Source: Angustibacter sp. Root456 | GTDB taxonomy: Bacteria; Actinomycetota; Actinomycetes; Actinomycetales; Angustibacteraceae | Assembly: GCF_001426435.1 (NCBI RefSeq) | Contig: NZ_LMER01000018.1 | Span: 169,675 to 226,386, forward strand | DNA: 56,712 nt | Direction: 5' to 3' | Shown: in pieces, positions 25,904 to 34,389 of the stretch | Layout of the letters: each line of letters begins with the position of its first letter | Position numbering within the stretch: position 1 is the first letter of the stretch | Notes under the pieces: model-generated | Seen by the model: the letters and a program-made list of their open reading frames with translations, nothing else | Database searches by the model: none | What the model was told of the DNA's origin: nothing | Position numbers and translations under genes: made by a program

Positions 25904-26917
25904 CTACCGCCCGTCGAGCAGCGGGAGCGAGGGGTCCCACGGCGTGCCGCCTGCTGCGTCGCGGCGCCGCCGGGCGATCGCGCTCAGCGCCTCGAGCACC
26001 ACGCGGTTCGCCAGTGCCGCCGTGATGTCGGCGTGGTCGTACGGAGGGCTCACCTCGACGACGTCGACCCCCACCACCGGCAGCTCCAGGCAGATCCGGC
26101 GGACGGCGTCGAGCAGCTGGCGGGCGCTCAGGCCCCCGGGCTCAGGGGTGCCGGTACCGGGAGCGTGCCCGGGGTCGCAGACGTCGATGTCGACCGAGAG
26201 GAACACTCCCTCGCACTCGTCGGTGGCGATGGTGAAGGCCTCGGTGAGGCAGTCGTCGAGGCCGCGGTGCACGATCTCGGTCATCTCGTACGAGCGCATC
26301 GACTGCCCAGCCATCCAGTCGAGCGTCTCGGGCGGCGGCCAGTAGCCGCGCAGCCCGACCTGGAGGAACCGGTCGCCGCGCAGCGCGCCCGACTCGATGA
26401 GCCGGCGCATCGGCTGGCCGTGCCCCCACAGCGAGCCGAACTCGATGTCGCCGGTGTCGGCGTGGGCGTCGAAGTGGATCATCGAGACCCGACCGTGGCC
26501 GAGCACGTTCGCGACGCCCTTGGCGTCCGGGTAGGCGATGGAGTGGTCGCCGCCCAGCACCACCGGGATGGCACCGGCTCGGGCCACCTTCTCGACCGCC
26601 GCCTCGAGCGCGGGCAGCGCCGTCTCGATGTCGCCGGAGTACATCTCGACGTCGCCGGCATCGACCACGCGCAGGTCCTGCAACCCGTCGGTGCGCAGCG
26701 CCAGGCTCGGGCGCGAGCCGTCGTGCGGCAGGTAGTCGGTCATCCGGATCGCCTGCGGGCCGAAGCGCGTGCCGGGGCGGTGTGACGTCCCCCCGTCGAA
26801 CGGCGCGCCGACGATCACCACGTCCGCCCCCTCGTAGGTGGAGGGGTCGTCGAGGTCGCAACGGTCCACGCCGAGGAACGTGACGTCAGGACCGAACTGC
26901 GCGCCGTACCGGGTCAT
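25904..26917 (-). CDS. speB: Agmatinase/guanidinobutyrase family ureohydrolase
   Basis: A 337-residue binuclear manganese ureohydrolase that releases urea from a guanidino compound. Metal ligands are visible: His125 in GGDHS, Asp150/His152/Asp154 in FDAHADTGD, and Asp243/Asp245 in SVDIDVCDP. The product would be putrescine from agmatine or GABA from 4-guanidinobutyrate; both fit this neighbourhood, and sequence alone does not decide. The symbol is given for the family. The ATG at 26917 lies 37 bases after the mmsA stop, so the two are probably co-transcribed. Confidence 0.87.
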   Translation of the reverse strand: MTRYGAQFGPDVTFLGVDRCDLDDPSTYEGADVVIVGAPFDGGTSHRPGTRFGPQAIRMTDYLPHDGSRPSLALRTDGLQDLRVVDAGDVEMYSGDIETALPALEAAVEKVARAGAIPVVLGGDHSIAYPDAKGVANVLGHGRVSMIHFDAHADTGDIEFGSLWGHGQPMRRLIESGALRGDRFLQVGLRGYWPPPETLDWMAGQSMRSYEMTEIVHRGLDDCLTEAFTIATDECEGVFLSVDIDVCDPGHAPGTGTPEPGGLSARQLLDAVRRICLELPVVGVDVVEVSPPYDHADITAALANRVVLEALSAIARRRRDAAGGTPWDPSLPLLDGR

Positions 26918-26954
26918 GGCCTCACCCTAGTTGGGCCCCTCCACCGTGGCGGGG

Positions 26955-28448
26955 TCAGGTGTTCTGGGGGAACCCGAGGTTGAGGCCGCCGTGGCTGGGG
27001 TCGAGCCAGCGCGAGGTGACGACCTTGCCGCGCGTGAAGAACTTGATGCCGTCCTCACCGTAGGCGTGGCTGTCACCGAACAGCGAGTCCTTCCAGCCGC
27101 CGAACGAGTACTGGGCCACCGGCACGGGGATCGGCACGTTGACGCCGACCATGCCCACCTGCACCTCGTTCTGGAACCGCCGCGCGGCACCCCCGTCGTT
27201 GGTGAAGATGGCCGTGCCGTTGCCATAGGGGTTGTCGTTGATGAGCGCGAGGCCCTCGTCGTAGGACTGCACGCGGACGACCGACAGCACGGGCCCGAAG
27301 ATCTCGTCGGTGTAGACGCTCATCTGGGGCGTGACGTGGTCGAGGAGGGTCGGCCCGAGCCAGAAGCCCTCGGCAGCCCCGTCGACCTCGTGGCCGCGGC
27401 CGTCCACCACCACGGTGGCGCCCGCCTCGCGGCCCGCGTCGATGTACGACGCCACCTTGTCGCGGTGCTGGCGGGTGACGAGCGGACCCATGTCGCAGCC
27501 GCGACGGCCGTCACCGATCTTCAGCGTGGCCATGCGCTCGCGGATGCGGGCGATGAGGTCGTCGGCGACGGGCTCGACGGCGACGAGCGCCGAGATCGCC
27601 ATGCACCGCTCACCCGCCGAGCCGAAGCCGGCGTTGACGGCGGCGTCCGCGACGAGGTCGAGGTCGGCGTCCGGCAGCACGAGCATGTGGTTCTTGGCGC
27701 CCCCCAGGGCCTGCACGCGCTTGCCGTTGCGGGTGCCCGTCTCGTAGACGTAGCGCGCGATGGGTGTGGAGCCCACGAACGAGACCGCTGCGACATCGGG
27801 GTGCTCGAGCAGCCGGTCGACGGCCACCTTGTCACCGTGGACGACGGTGAAGACGCCTTCCGGCAGACCGGCCTCGGCCCACAGCTGAGCGATCAGCAGG
27901 GACGCCGAGGGGTCCTTCTCGCTCGGCTTCAGCACCACGGCGTTGCCGGCGGCGATCGCCACAGGCACGAACCACAGCGGCACCATGGCCGGGAAGTTGA
28001 AGGGCGAGATCACCGCGACGACGCCGAGGGCCTGCCGGATCGAGTAGACGTCGACCTTGGTCGAGACGTTCTCGCTGAAGTCGCCCTTGAGCAGATGCGG
28101 TATGCCGCAGGCGAACTCGACCACCTCGAGGCCACGGCTCACCTCGCCAGCGGCGTCCGAGAGCACCTTGCCGTGCTCGGCCGTGATGGCGGCGGCGATG
28201 TCGTCCTTGCGCGCGGCGAGCAGCTCGCGGAAGGCGAACATCACGCGCGTGCGGGCCGTGAGCGAGGTGTTGGCCCAGACTTCGGCGGCGGACGCCGCGC
28301 TCGCGACGGCCTGGTCGACCGTCGCCGCGTCGGCGAGGTCGACGCGTCCGGTGACCTGACCGGTGGCGGGGTCGAAGACGTCCCCGCTGCGCTCCGTGGT
28401 GCCGCCGTAGGGCTTGCCGTCGATCCAGTGCGTGATGCGCGTCGTCAT
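26955..28448 (-). CDS. mmsA: CoA-acylating methylmalonate-semialdehyde dehydrogenase
   Basis: Oxidatively decarboxylates methylmalonate semialdehyde to propionyl-CoA, or malonate semialdehyde to acetyl-CoA. The 497-residue ALDH has Cys282 in FGSAGERCMAIS. It has ALGGAKNH, where the usual ALDH general-base Glu is replaced by Asn, the mark of the CoA-acylating subfamily. ISPFNFPAMVPLWFVPVAIAAGN is also typical. The ATG at 28448 is the start; a 15-bp palindrome lies 36-50 bases upstream. It may handle malonate semialdehyde from β-alanine, or valine/thymine breakdown. Propionyl-CoA formed would meet the ligase-type gene at 46.7 kb only indirectly. Confidence 0.92.
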   Translation of the reverse strand: MTTRITHWIDGKPYGGTTERSGDVFDPATGQVTGRVDLADAATVDQAVASAASAAEVWANTSLTARTRVMFAFRELLAARKDDIAAAITAEHGKVLSDAAGEVSRGLEVVEFACGIPHLLKGDFSENVSTKVDVYSIRQALGVVAVISPFNFPAMVPLWFVPVAIAAGNAVVLKPSEKDPSASLLIAQLWAEAGLPEGVFTVVHGDKVAVDRLLEHPDVAAVSFVGSTPIARYVYETGTRNGKRVQALGGAKNHMLVLPDADLDLVADAAVNAGFGSAGERCMAISALVAVEPVADDLIARIRERMATLKIGDGRRGCDMGPLVTRQHRDKVASYIDAGREAGATVVVDGRGHEVDGAAEGFWLGPTLLDHVTPQMSVYTDEIFGPVLSVVRVQSYDEGLALINDNPYGNGTAIFTNDGGAARRFQNEVQVGMVGVNVPIPVPVAQYSFGGWKDSLFGDSHAYGEDGIKFFTRGKVVTSRWLDPSHGGLNLGFPQNT

Positions 28449-28483
28449 GCGTCCAGTCTGGGCGGAACGCGACGCCCTTCGAC

Positions 28484-28498
28484 CCGACACTGTGTCGG
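28484..28498. promoter_or_regulatory. Perfect palindrome upstream of mmsA
   Basis: CCGACAC-T-GTGTCGG, 7-bp perfect arms about one central base, 36-50 bases before the mmsA start. Typical size and position for a dimeric repressor operator. Its core CACTGTGTC also occurs upstream of gabD/gabT, and CACTGTGT before the aldehyde dehydrogenase at 34.4 kb. Confidence 0.55.
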
Positions 28499-28553
28499 CT
28501 AAACCCGGCCTGTACCCGTCACCCTGTCACCCGAGCCACCCGAGCCGCTCCGA

Positions 28554-28641
28554 CGTTGATCACGTTACCTGGGTGACACACCGCTTCCCGAGGGTTGCAC
28601 CCCTCGGTAAGCGGTGTGTCCCCCACTGAACGTGATCAACG
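28554..28641. repeat. 88-bp near-perfect palindrome between mmsA and the FAD oxidase
   Basis: Outer arms CGTTGATCACGTT (28554-28566) and AACGTGATCAACG (28629-28641) pair over 13 bp. Middle arms ACACACCGCTT (28576-28586) and AAGCGGTGTGT (28609-28619) pair over 11 bp. Inner arms CCGAGGG and CCCTCGG (28588-28594, 28601-28607) enclose a 6-base loop. Several connecting bases also pair. It lies after the amine-transport operon and before mmsA, so it could end or insulate transcripts. A diverged half-copy is at 49869-49921, so it is an interspersed element. Confidence 0.85.
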
Positions 28642-28654
28642 CCCGGTGACCTGA

Positions 28655-28713
28655 GGGGTGGGGACGGCGTGGGGTGGGACGGTGGGGCGGGGTGGGGACG
28701 GTGGGGGGTGGGG
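28655..28713 (+). other. G-run tract, potential G-quadruplex
   Basis: At least nine runs of three to six G on the plus strand within 59 bases, between the 88-bp palindrome and the 3' end of the FAD oxidase gene. The plus strand is the template for the flanking genes, so transcripts through it would be C-rich. The rest of the 274-bp gap (28449-28722) holds only the two palindromes. Confidence 0.6.
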
Positions 28714-28722
28714 TGGACCGGC

Positions 28723-30129
28723 TCAGGAGTCGAAGCCCAGGCCGGTGCGGTCGAGCGCCCGCAGCCACAGGCCACGGCGTCCCTGGCGCGCGTCCGCGCG
28801 GGCGATCGCGCGGCGGGTGAGCTGGATCCCCGTCCAGCGCAAGGGTTCGGGCGGGAAGGGCACCGGCTTGCGGCGCACCATCTCCAGCGCCGTGCGCTCG
28901 TTCTCACGCTGGGAGAGCAGGTCGAGGCACACCTGGGCGCCGAAGCGGCTGGCGCCGACGCCCAGCCCGGTGTACCCCTGCACGGACGCCACCTGGCCGC
29001 CGTGGCTGAGACCCCAGAACGCACTGAACCGCGTGCAGGTGTCGATAGCGCCACCCCACGCGTGCGTCACCCGCAGGCCGCGCAACGCGGGGAACGCCTG
29101 CACGAGGTGGTCGGCCAGCAGGTGCTCGGTGCGCTCGTTGCGCGCCCGCCGGGCCGTCATGTCGTTGCCGAAGTAGTACAGCGCGTCGTAACCACCGAAG
29201 AGCAGACGCCGGTCAGGGGTCAGCCGGTAGTAGTGGAACTGGTTGCCGGCGTCGCCCACGCCCTGCCGCCCCTCCCAGCCGATGGTGGCGAGCAGGTCGT
29301 CGCTCAGCGGCTCGGTGACGATCACGTGGTCCCACACCGGCACGACGTAGGGCCGGTAGCGCTTCACCGGCGACGGGAAGACGTTGGTGCCGAGCACTAC
29401 CTGCCGCGCACGCACGCTGGCGTCCGGCGTCCGGACGACGACGCCCCCGCCGCCCCGCGCGCCCAGGTCGAGGACGTCGAGGACTCGTGTCGACTCGCGG
29501 ATCCGCCCGCCGAGTCGCTCCACGGCGTCCGCGAGACCCCACACGAGCCGTGCCGGGTCGACCATCGCCACGCCGCGCGCGTCGTACCGACCGCCGAGGT
29601 ACGTCGGCGAGTCAACCAGTGCCCGCGTCCCACGCGCGTCGAGCAGCTGCGACGACTCACCGACCGCCGTCGCGAGCTCGTGCTCTTCGGCCAGCCCGTC
29701 GAGCTGCCACGGCTCGACGGCGACATCGAGCTCACCCGAACGCCGGAAGTCGCAGTCGATCCCGTACCGCTCGACGGCCTCCTCGATGGCGTCGAGGTTC
29801 TGGCGGCCGAGGCGCGCCAGCACCGACAGCTCGGACGGCCACCGGTCGTGCCCGTTCGACACGCCGTGGGTCAGGGACGCCGCGCAGAAGCCGCCGTTGC
29901 GCCCGGACGCCGCCCACGCCAGCCGGTGCCCCTCGATCACCAGGACGTCGCGCCCGGGCTGCTCCTCGAGGGCGATGAGCGCGGCCCAGAGCCCTGTGAG
30001 GCCGCCGCCGACGACGACGAGGTCAGCGGCCTCGTCGTCCATCAGCCGCGGGCGAGCAGCTGGTCGCTGCGCGGAGTCCAGCCAGTACGGCGTCGAGCTC
30101 GCGCCGTCGAGCCCCAGTGCCGCGTTCAC
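28723..30129 (-). CDS. FAD-dependent DAO-family amine oxidase (PuuB-like)
   Basis: A 468-residue flavoprotein of the D-amino-acid oxidase fold. It has the dinucleotide motif VVVGGGLTGLWAA (38-50), the segment AWAASGRNGGFCAASLTHG typical of γ-glutamylputrescine oxidase-like enzymes, and the C-terminal FAD segment VQGYTGLGVGASRFGA. It probably oxidises a primary amine to an aldehyde with H2O2 release. The GTG at 30129 overlaps the stop of the permease gene (GTGA). It is the last gene of the aldehyde dehydrogenase-potDABC operon, which links it to a transported polyamine. No glutamate-putrescine ligase is in the window. A paralogue lies at 44.0 kb. Confidence 0.87.
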   Translation of the reverse strand: MNAALGLDGASSTPYWLDSAQRPAARPRLMDDEAADLVVVGGGLTGLWAALIALEEQPGRDVLVIEGHRLAWAASGRNGGFCAASLTHGVSNGHDRWPSELSVLARLGRQNLDAIEEAVERYGIDCDFRRSGELDVAVEPWQLDGLAEEHELATAVGESSQLLDARGTRALVDSPTYLGGRYDARGVAMVDPARLVWGLADAVERLGGRIRESTRVLDVLDLGARGGGGVVVRTPDASVRARQVVLGTNVFPSPVKRYRPYVVPVWDHVIVTEPLSDDLLATIGWEGRQGVGDAGNQFHYYRLTPDRRLLFGGYDALYYFGNDMTARRARNERTEHLLADHLVQAFPALRGLRVTHAWGGAIDTCTRFSAFWGLSHGGQVASVQGYTGLGVGASRFGAQVCLDLLSQRENERTALEMVRRKPVPFPPEPLRWTGIQLTRRAIARADARQGRRGLWLRALDRTGLGFDS

Positions 30130-31022
30130 ACGTGCCGGTTGCGGCGGGCACTCACCAGCTGGCTGCCACCGACTGCGAGCAGGGCGACCACGAACATGAC
30201 CGTGCCGATCACGTTGATCTGCACCGGTGTTCCGCGCGCCGCTGCACCCCAGATGTACATCGGGAAGGTGATCGACGACGAGCTCGCGTTGAAGTTCGTG
30301 ATGATGTAGTCGTCGAACGACAGCGAGAAGGACAGCAGCGCGGCGGCCGCGATGCCCGGCGCCACCAGCGGGAGCGTGACGCGCAGGAACGTCTGCGTCT
30401 CGTTGGCGTAGAGGTCCATCGCGGCCTGCTCCAGCCGCGGGTCGAGCCCGGCGATGCGCGCCTTGACCGTCACGATGACGAACGACAGGCAGAACATGAT
30501 GTGCGCGATCAGGATCGTGAGCGGCCCCAGCGGCAGGCCCATCCCGATGAACAGCGTCAGCAGGCTCGAACCCATGACGACCTCGGGCGTGGCCATGGGC
30601 AGGAAGATGAGCAGGTTCGTCGCCGCGCGCCCGCGGAAGCGGTGCCGCGCCAGAGCGAACGCCGCCAGGGTCCCGAGCACCGTCGCCCCGAGCGTCGCCA
30701 GCAGGCCGATCTTCAGCGAGAGCGACAACGAGCTGCACAGGCCGGCGGCGCCGCACGGGTGGAGCCAGGCGTTGAACGAGAACCGCGCCCACTCGTAGTT
30801 GAACCGCCCGGTGGGGTTGTTGAAGGAGAACAGCACGACGACGACGTTCGGCAGCAGCATGTACTCGAAGACCGCCGCGGCCACCAGCGAGATGACGTGC
30901 TCGCGCACCCACGAGATCGGCCCCTGACCGCGGGCGGCTGCACGGATGAGCAGCGCCGCCAGGACCAGGACGTCGACCGCGACGACGACGACGAGCAACC
31001 ACGTCATGAGGTTGTGGCGCAT
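30126..31022 (-). CDS. potC: Polyamine ABC transporter permease (PotC-type)
   Basis: Inner-membrane permease of a spermidine/putrescine-type importer, 298 residues. Six to seven hydrophobic segments are visible, with VLFSFNNPTGRFNYEWARFS typical of PotC. The coupling loop is DPRLEQAAMDLYANETQTFLRVTLPLVAPGI, which contacts the ATPase. SFSLSFDDYIITNF is also characteristic. The N-terminal ~60 residues add an extra membrane segment not usual in PotC. The ATG at 31022 shares a base with the potB stop (TGATG), and its stop overlaps the FAD oxidase start. Confidence 0.9.
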   Translation of the reverse strand: MRHNLMTWLLVVVVAVDVLVLAALLIRAAARGQGPISWVREHVISLVAAAVFEYMLLPNVVVVLFSFNNPTGRFNYEWARFSFNAWLHPCGAAGLCSSLSLSLKIGLLATLGATVLGTLAAFALARHRFRGRAATNLLIFLPMATPEVVMGSSLLTLFIGMGLPLGPLTILIAHIMFCLSFVIVTVKARIAGLDPRLEQAAMDLYANETQTFLRVTLPLVAPGIAAAALLSFSLSFDDYIITNFNASSSSITFPMYIWGAAARGTPVQINVIGTVMFVVALLAVGGSQLVSARRNRHV

Positions 31023-31948
31023 CAGACGAGCTCCTCCGTACCGGCCCGCCGGACGTACACCGACACCAGCACCACGATGGTGAGCATCAGGACGAACGAC
31101 AGCGCTGCCGCAGTCGGGTAGTCGAGCACACGCAGGAACTCCCCGTCGATGACCTGGCCGATCATCGTGGTGTTCGTGCTGCCCAACAGCTTGGAGTTGA
31201 TGTAGTCACCGGCCGCCGGGATGAACGTGAGCAGCGTGCCGGCCACCAGACCTGGCAGCGAGAGCGGCAGGGTCACCTTGCGGAAGCCGGTGAAGGGGCT
31301 GGCGTACAGGTCACCGGCGGCCTCGAGCAGTCGCGGGTCGAGCCGCTCGAGGCTGGCGTACAGCGGCAGCACCATGAACGGCAGGAAGTTGTACGTCAGA
31401 CCGGTGATCACCGCGAACTTCGACGCCATCAGCTGGTCGTTGCTGGTGAGTCCCAGGAACTGCAGGACGTCGATGAGGTGGCTCCAGTTGACGAAGCGCA
31501 CCACGGGGCCGCCGTTGGACAGGATGGTCTGCCACGCCAGCGTGCGGATGAGGAAGCTGGTGAAGAACGGCGCGATGACGAGCACCAGCAGGAAGTTCTT
31601 CCACCGCCCGGACTTGAACGCGATGGCGTAGGCCAGCGGGTAACCGATGAGCGCGCCGAGGATCGTGGCCGAGGCCGCGTAGCCCAGCGAGCGGATGAAC
31701 TGGGGGTAGTAGTTCTTCAACGCGTCGACGTAGGTGCCGAAGTGCCAGGTGAGGGCGTAGCCCTGCTCCAGTGACCCCTGCTGCAGCGACGTCGAGGCCA
31801 AGAACACCATGGGCACGACGAAGAAGACCGTGAGCCACAAGATGCCCGGCAGCAGCAGCAGGTACGGCGTCTTGCGGCTGCGAGCGGGCGCCTCCACCTG
31901 AGGCGCGCCGGCGCCCGGCGCAGCCCCGCCGTGGGCCAGGGCGCTCAT
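31022..31948 (-). CDS. potB: Polyamine ABC transporter permease (PotB-type)
   Basis: Partner permease of the importer, 308 residues. A cytoplasmic N-terminus is followed by YLLLLPGILWLTVFFVVPM and five further membrane segments. It has APFFTSFLIRTLAW, typical of PotB, and the coupling motif DPRLLEAAGDLYASPFTGFRKVTLPLSLPG. GDYINSKLLG near the end is also conserved. The ATG at 31948 overlaps the potA stop as ATGA. The frame is open far upstream, but only as a shadow of potA. Confidence 0.92.
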   Translation of the reverse strand: MSALAHGGAAPGAGAPQVEAPARSRKTPYLLLLPGILWLTVFFVVPMVFLASTSLQQGSLEQGYALTWHFGTYVDALKNYYPQFIRSLGYAASATILGALIGYPLAYAIAFKSGRWKNFLLVLVIAPFFTSFLIRTLAWQTILSNGGPVVRFVNWSHLIDVLQFLGLTSNDQLMASKFAVITGLTYNFLPFMVLPLYASLERLDPRLLEAAGDLYASPFTGFRKVTLPLSLPGLVAGTLLTFIPAAGDYINSKLLGSTNTTMIGQVIDGEFLRVLDYPTAAALSFVLMLTIVVLVSVYVRRAGTEELV

Positions 31949-33108
31949 GAGGCGCTGCCGGCCAGCACGGCCTGGCCGTCCGTCTCCCGCTCCTCGCCCG
32001 CGTGCGCGTCCTGGGCCGCATCCAGCGCGAAGCCGTGCTGGGGAGCCCACTGCACCGTGACCTGCTGCCCGGGACGCAGCGGCGGCGTGCCGTCGTTCTG
32101 CTGCACCACGTTGAGCTCCTGGCCCCACGGCATCTTGACGAGGTACTGCGTCGAGACCCCGGTGAACGAGGTGTCGGTGACCGTCCCCGTGAGCTGGTTG
32201 CCGGTAGCGGCGGTGGCCTCGGTGCGGATCACCAGCTTCTCGGGCCGGACGCCGAACCACACGTTGCCGTCGTGAGACGCGCTGCGTCCACGCGGCAGGC
32301 GCAGCGACTGCCCTTGGACGTCGATCACGAGATCGTCGCCGTCCGAGCCGGTCACCTTGCCGGGCAACAGGTTCGACTGCCCGAGGAAGTTGGCCACGAA
32401 CGTCGTGCTCGGCCGCTCGTAGAGGGACGCCGGGTCGCCCAGCTGCTCGATGACCCCGGCGTTCATGACGGCGATGGTGTCGGCCATGGTCATGGCCTCC
32501 TCCTGGTCGTGCGTCACGTGGACGAACGTCAGGCCCACCTCGAGCTGGATCCGCTTGAGCTCGATCTGCATCTGCCGACGCAGCTTGAGGTCGAGCGCGC
32601 CGAGGGGCTCGTCCAGCAGCAGCACCGACGGCCGGTTGACGATGGCCCTGGCCAGGGCGATGCGCTGCTGCTGCCCACCTGACAGCTGCCCGGGCTTGCG
32701 CGTGGCCAGGTGCGCCAGCTGGACCAGCTCCAGCGCCTCCATCGCCCGCTGCCGCGTGTCCTTCTCCCCGCGTCGCCGTAGCCCGAACTCGACGTTCTCG
32801 ACGATGTTGAGGTGCGGGAAGAGCGCGTAGCTCTGGAACACCGTGTTGACCGGGCGCTGGTACGGCTTGGCGTTCGTGATCTCGTCGTCACCGATCAGCA
32901 CCTGCCCGGACGTCGGCCGCTCCAGCCCCGCCACCATGCGCAGGGTGGTGGTCTTGCCGCAGCCGGAGGGGCCGAGCAGGGCGAAGAACGACCCCTGCGG
33001 GATCACGAGGTCGAGGTCGTCGACCGCCGTGAAGTCCCCGAAGCGCTTGGTCAGGCCGACCATCCGCAGGTCTCCCCCGGGGTCGTTGCGTTGGGCCGCC
33101 ATCGTCAC
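31945..33108 (-). CDS. potA: Polyamine ABC transporter ATP-binding protein (PotA-type)
   Basis: The ATPase of the importer, 387 residues. Walker A is GPSGCGKTTT, the Q-loop region VFQSYALFPHLNIVENV, the ABC signature LSGGQQQRIALARA, Walker B LLLDEPLGALD and the H-loop THDQEEAMTMAD. A C-terminal TOBE domain (VWFGVRPEKLVIR and beyond) is present. The GTG at 33108 overlaps the stop of the binding-protein gene as GTGA, matching the coupling style of this operon; an ATG two codons later (33102) is an alternative start. Confidence 0.93.
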   Translation of the reverse strand: MTMAAQRNDPGGDLRMVGLTKRFGDFTAVDDLDLVIPQGSFFALLGPSGCGKTTTLRMVAGLERPTSGQVLIGDDEITNAKPYQRPVNTVFQSYALFPHLNIVENVEFGLRRRGEKDTRQRAMEALELVQLAHLATRKPGQLSGGQQQRIALARAIVNRPSVLLLDEPLGALDLKLRRQMQIELKRIQLEVGLTFVHVTHDQEEAMTMADTIAVMNAGVIEQLGDPASLYERPSTTFVANFLGQSNLLPGKVTGSDGDDLVIDVQGQSLRLPRGRSASHDGNVWFGVRPEKLVIRTEATAATGNQLTGTVTDTSFTGVSTQYLVKMPWGQELNVVQQNDGTPPLRPGQQVTVQWAPQHGFALDAAQDAHAGEERETDGQAVLAGSAS

Positions 33109-34319
33109 GCTCCGATCAGGGACTGGAAGGCCTGGGTGTACTTCGTCTCCTCGGCCTCCGACAGGCCGCGGAAGACGTGGGACTGCGCGAGCACGGCGTC
33201 GTTCGGGAAGATCAGCGGGTTCTTCGCCACCGACGGGTCCTGCTTGAGCAGGGCGTCCTTCGTGCCCTTCACCGGCGCGATGTAGTTCACGTAGTCCTCG
33301 ACCTGAGCCATGACGGCGGGGTCGTAGTAGTAGTTGATGAGCCTCTCGGCGTTCTTCTTGTGCTGGGCCTTGTTGGGGATGACGAAGTTGTCCGACCAGA
33401 TCATGTGGCCCGTGGAAGGCAGGGCGTAGCCGAGGGCGGGGTTGTCGGCCTGCAGCTGCACGACGTCGCCGGTCCAGGCGAAGCAGGCGGCGATGTCGCC
33501 GGCAGCCAGGGGCTTGCCGTACTCGTTGCCCGTGAACCCGCGCAGCTGCCCGGAGTCCTTGGCCTTCTTGAGCTCGTCGATGGCGGCGTTGAAGTCTGCG
33601 TCGGTGAACTTCGCGGGGTCCTTGCCCATCGCGAGCATCACCAGGCCGACGGTGTCGCGCATCTCGGTGAGCAGCGTGACCTTGCCCTTGAGCGAGGGGT
33701 CGGTGAGCAGCTGGTCGACGCTCTCGATCTTCTTGCCGCCCGTGGCCTTGGGGTTGTAGGCGATGCCAGTGAACCCGCTCTGCCAGGGCAGGGAGTACTG
33801 GCGGCCCGGGTCGAACTCGACGTTCTGCAGCGAGGGCTCGAGGTTCTGGGCGTTGGGGATGTTGGCCTTGTCGAGCTTCTGCACCCAGTTCAGCCGGATC
33901 AGGCGGGCGACCATCCAGTCGGTGCTGCACCACACGTCACGGCCGGTGTCCTGACCGGCCTGCAGCTGAGGCTTGACCTTGGCGAAGAACTCGTCGTTGT
34001 CGTTGTAGTCCTCGGTGTAGGCGACCTTGATGCCGGTCTTCTTCTCGAACGCGTCCAGCGTCGGGTGGGCCTGCGTCTTGTCGTCGACGTCGATGTACTC
34101 GGGCCAGTTCGACCACTTCACGACCTTTTCGGTCTCGGACAGGTCCGTGGCCGCGGCCTGGTTCGACGGCGCGGTCTTGCTGGCAGTGCCCTTGGTGCCG
34201 CAGGACGCGAGGACGCCGGCGACGCCCAGCGCTCCCATCGAGCTGAGCAGCGTGCGACGGCTCAGCATGCCTCGGGCCAGCGCGACCGCTTGGGGGTCAG
34301 GGGTCTTACGGGGGCTCAT
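33105..34319 (-). CDS. potD: Polyamine-binding lipoprotein of ABC importer (PotD-type)
   Basis: A 404-residue extracytoplasmic binding protein. The signal contains the twin-arginine sequence SRRTLLSSMGALGVAGVL and a lipobox LASC, so it is probably Tat-exported and lipid-anchored. KWSNWPEYIDVDD and VAYTEDYNDNDEFFAKV are typical of PotD/PotF-type spermidine/putrescine-binding proteins, as are GDIAACFAWTGDVVQLQ and HMIWSDNFVIPNKAQH. The acidic and aromatic residues that grip polyamines are plausible in these segments. The ATG at 34319 is the start. It lies 70 bases after the aldehyde dehydrogenase gene on the same strand. Confidence 0.92.
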   Translation of the reverse strand: MSPRKTPDPQAVALARGMLSRRTLLSSMGALGVAGVLASCGTKGTASKTAPSNQAAATDLSETEKVVKWSNWPEYIDVDDKTQAHPTLDAFEKKTGIKVAYTEDYNDNDEFFAKVKPQLQAGQDTGRDVWCSTDWMVARLIRLNWVQKLDKANIPNAQNLEPSLQNVEFDPGRQYSLPWQSGFTGIAYNPKATGGKKIESVDQLLTDPSLKGKVTLLTEMRDTVGLVMLAMGKDPAKFTDADFNAAIDELKKAKDSGQLRGFTGNEYGKPLAAGDIAACFAWTGDVVQLQADNPALGYALPSTGHMIWSDNFVIPNKAQHKKNAERLINYYYDPAVMAQVEDYVNYIAPVKGTKDALLKQDPSVAKNPLIFPNDAVLAQSHVFRGLSEAEETKYTQAFQSLIGA

Positions 34320-34389
34320 GAGGTGTCCTTCCGGTGGGGGCGGTCGTGCCAGTCGGTCGTCGTGCGGGGCGAGAGGGTCGCCGAGAGGG

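Noticed and set aside
28554-28641. tRNA or riboswitch at the 88-bp hairpin
   Set aside because: The fold is one long stem with no cloverleaf, and the half-copy at 49.9 kb shows it is a repeat.
33109-33933. Upstream extension of the potA frame
   Set aside because: It overlaps the binding-protein gene in another frame and encodes no domain; ATPase homology starts just after 33108.
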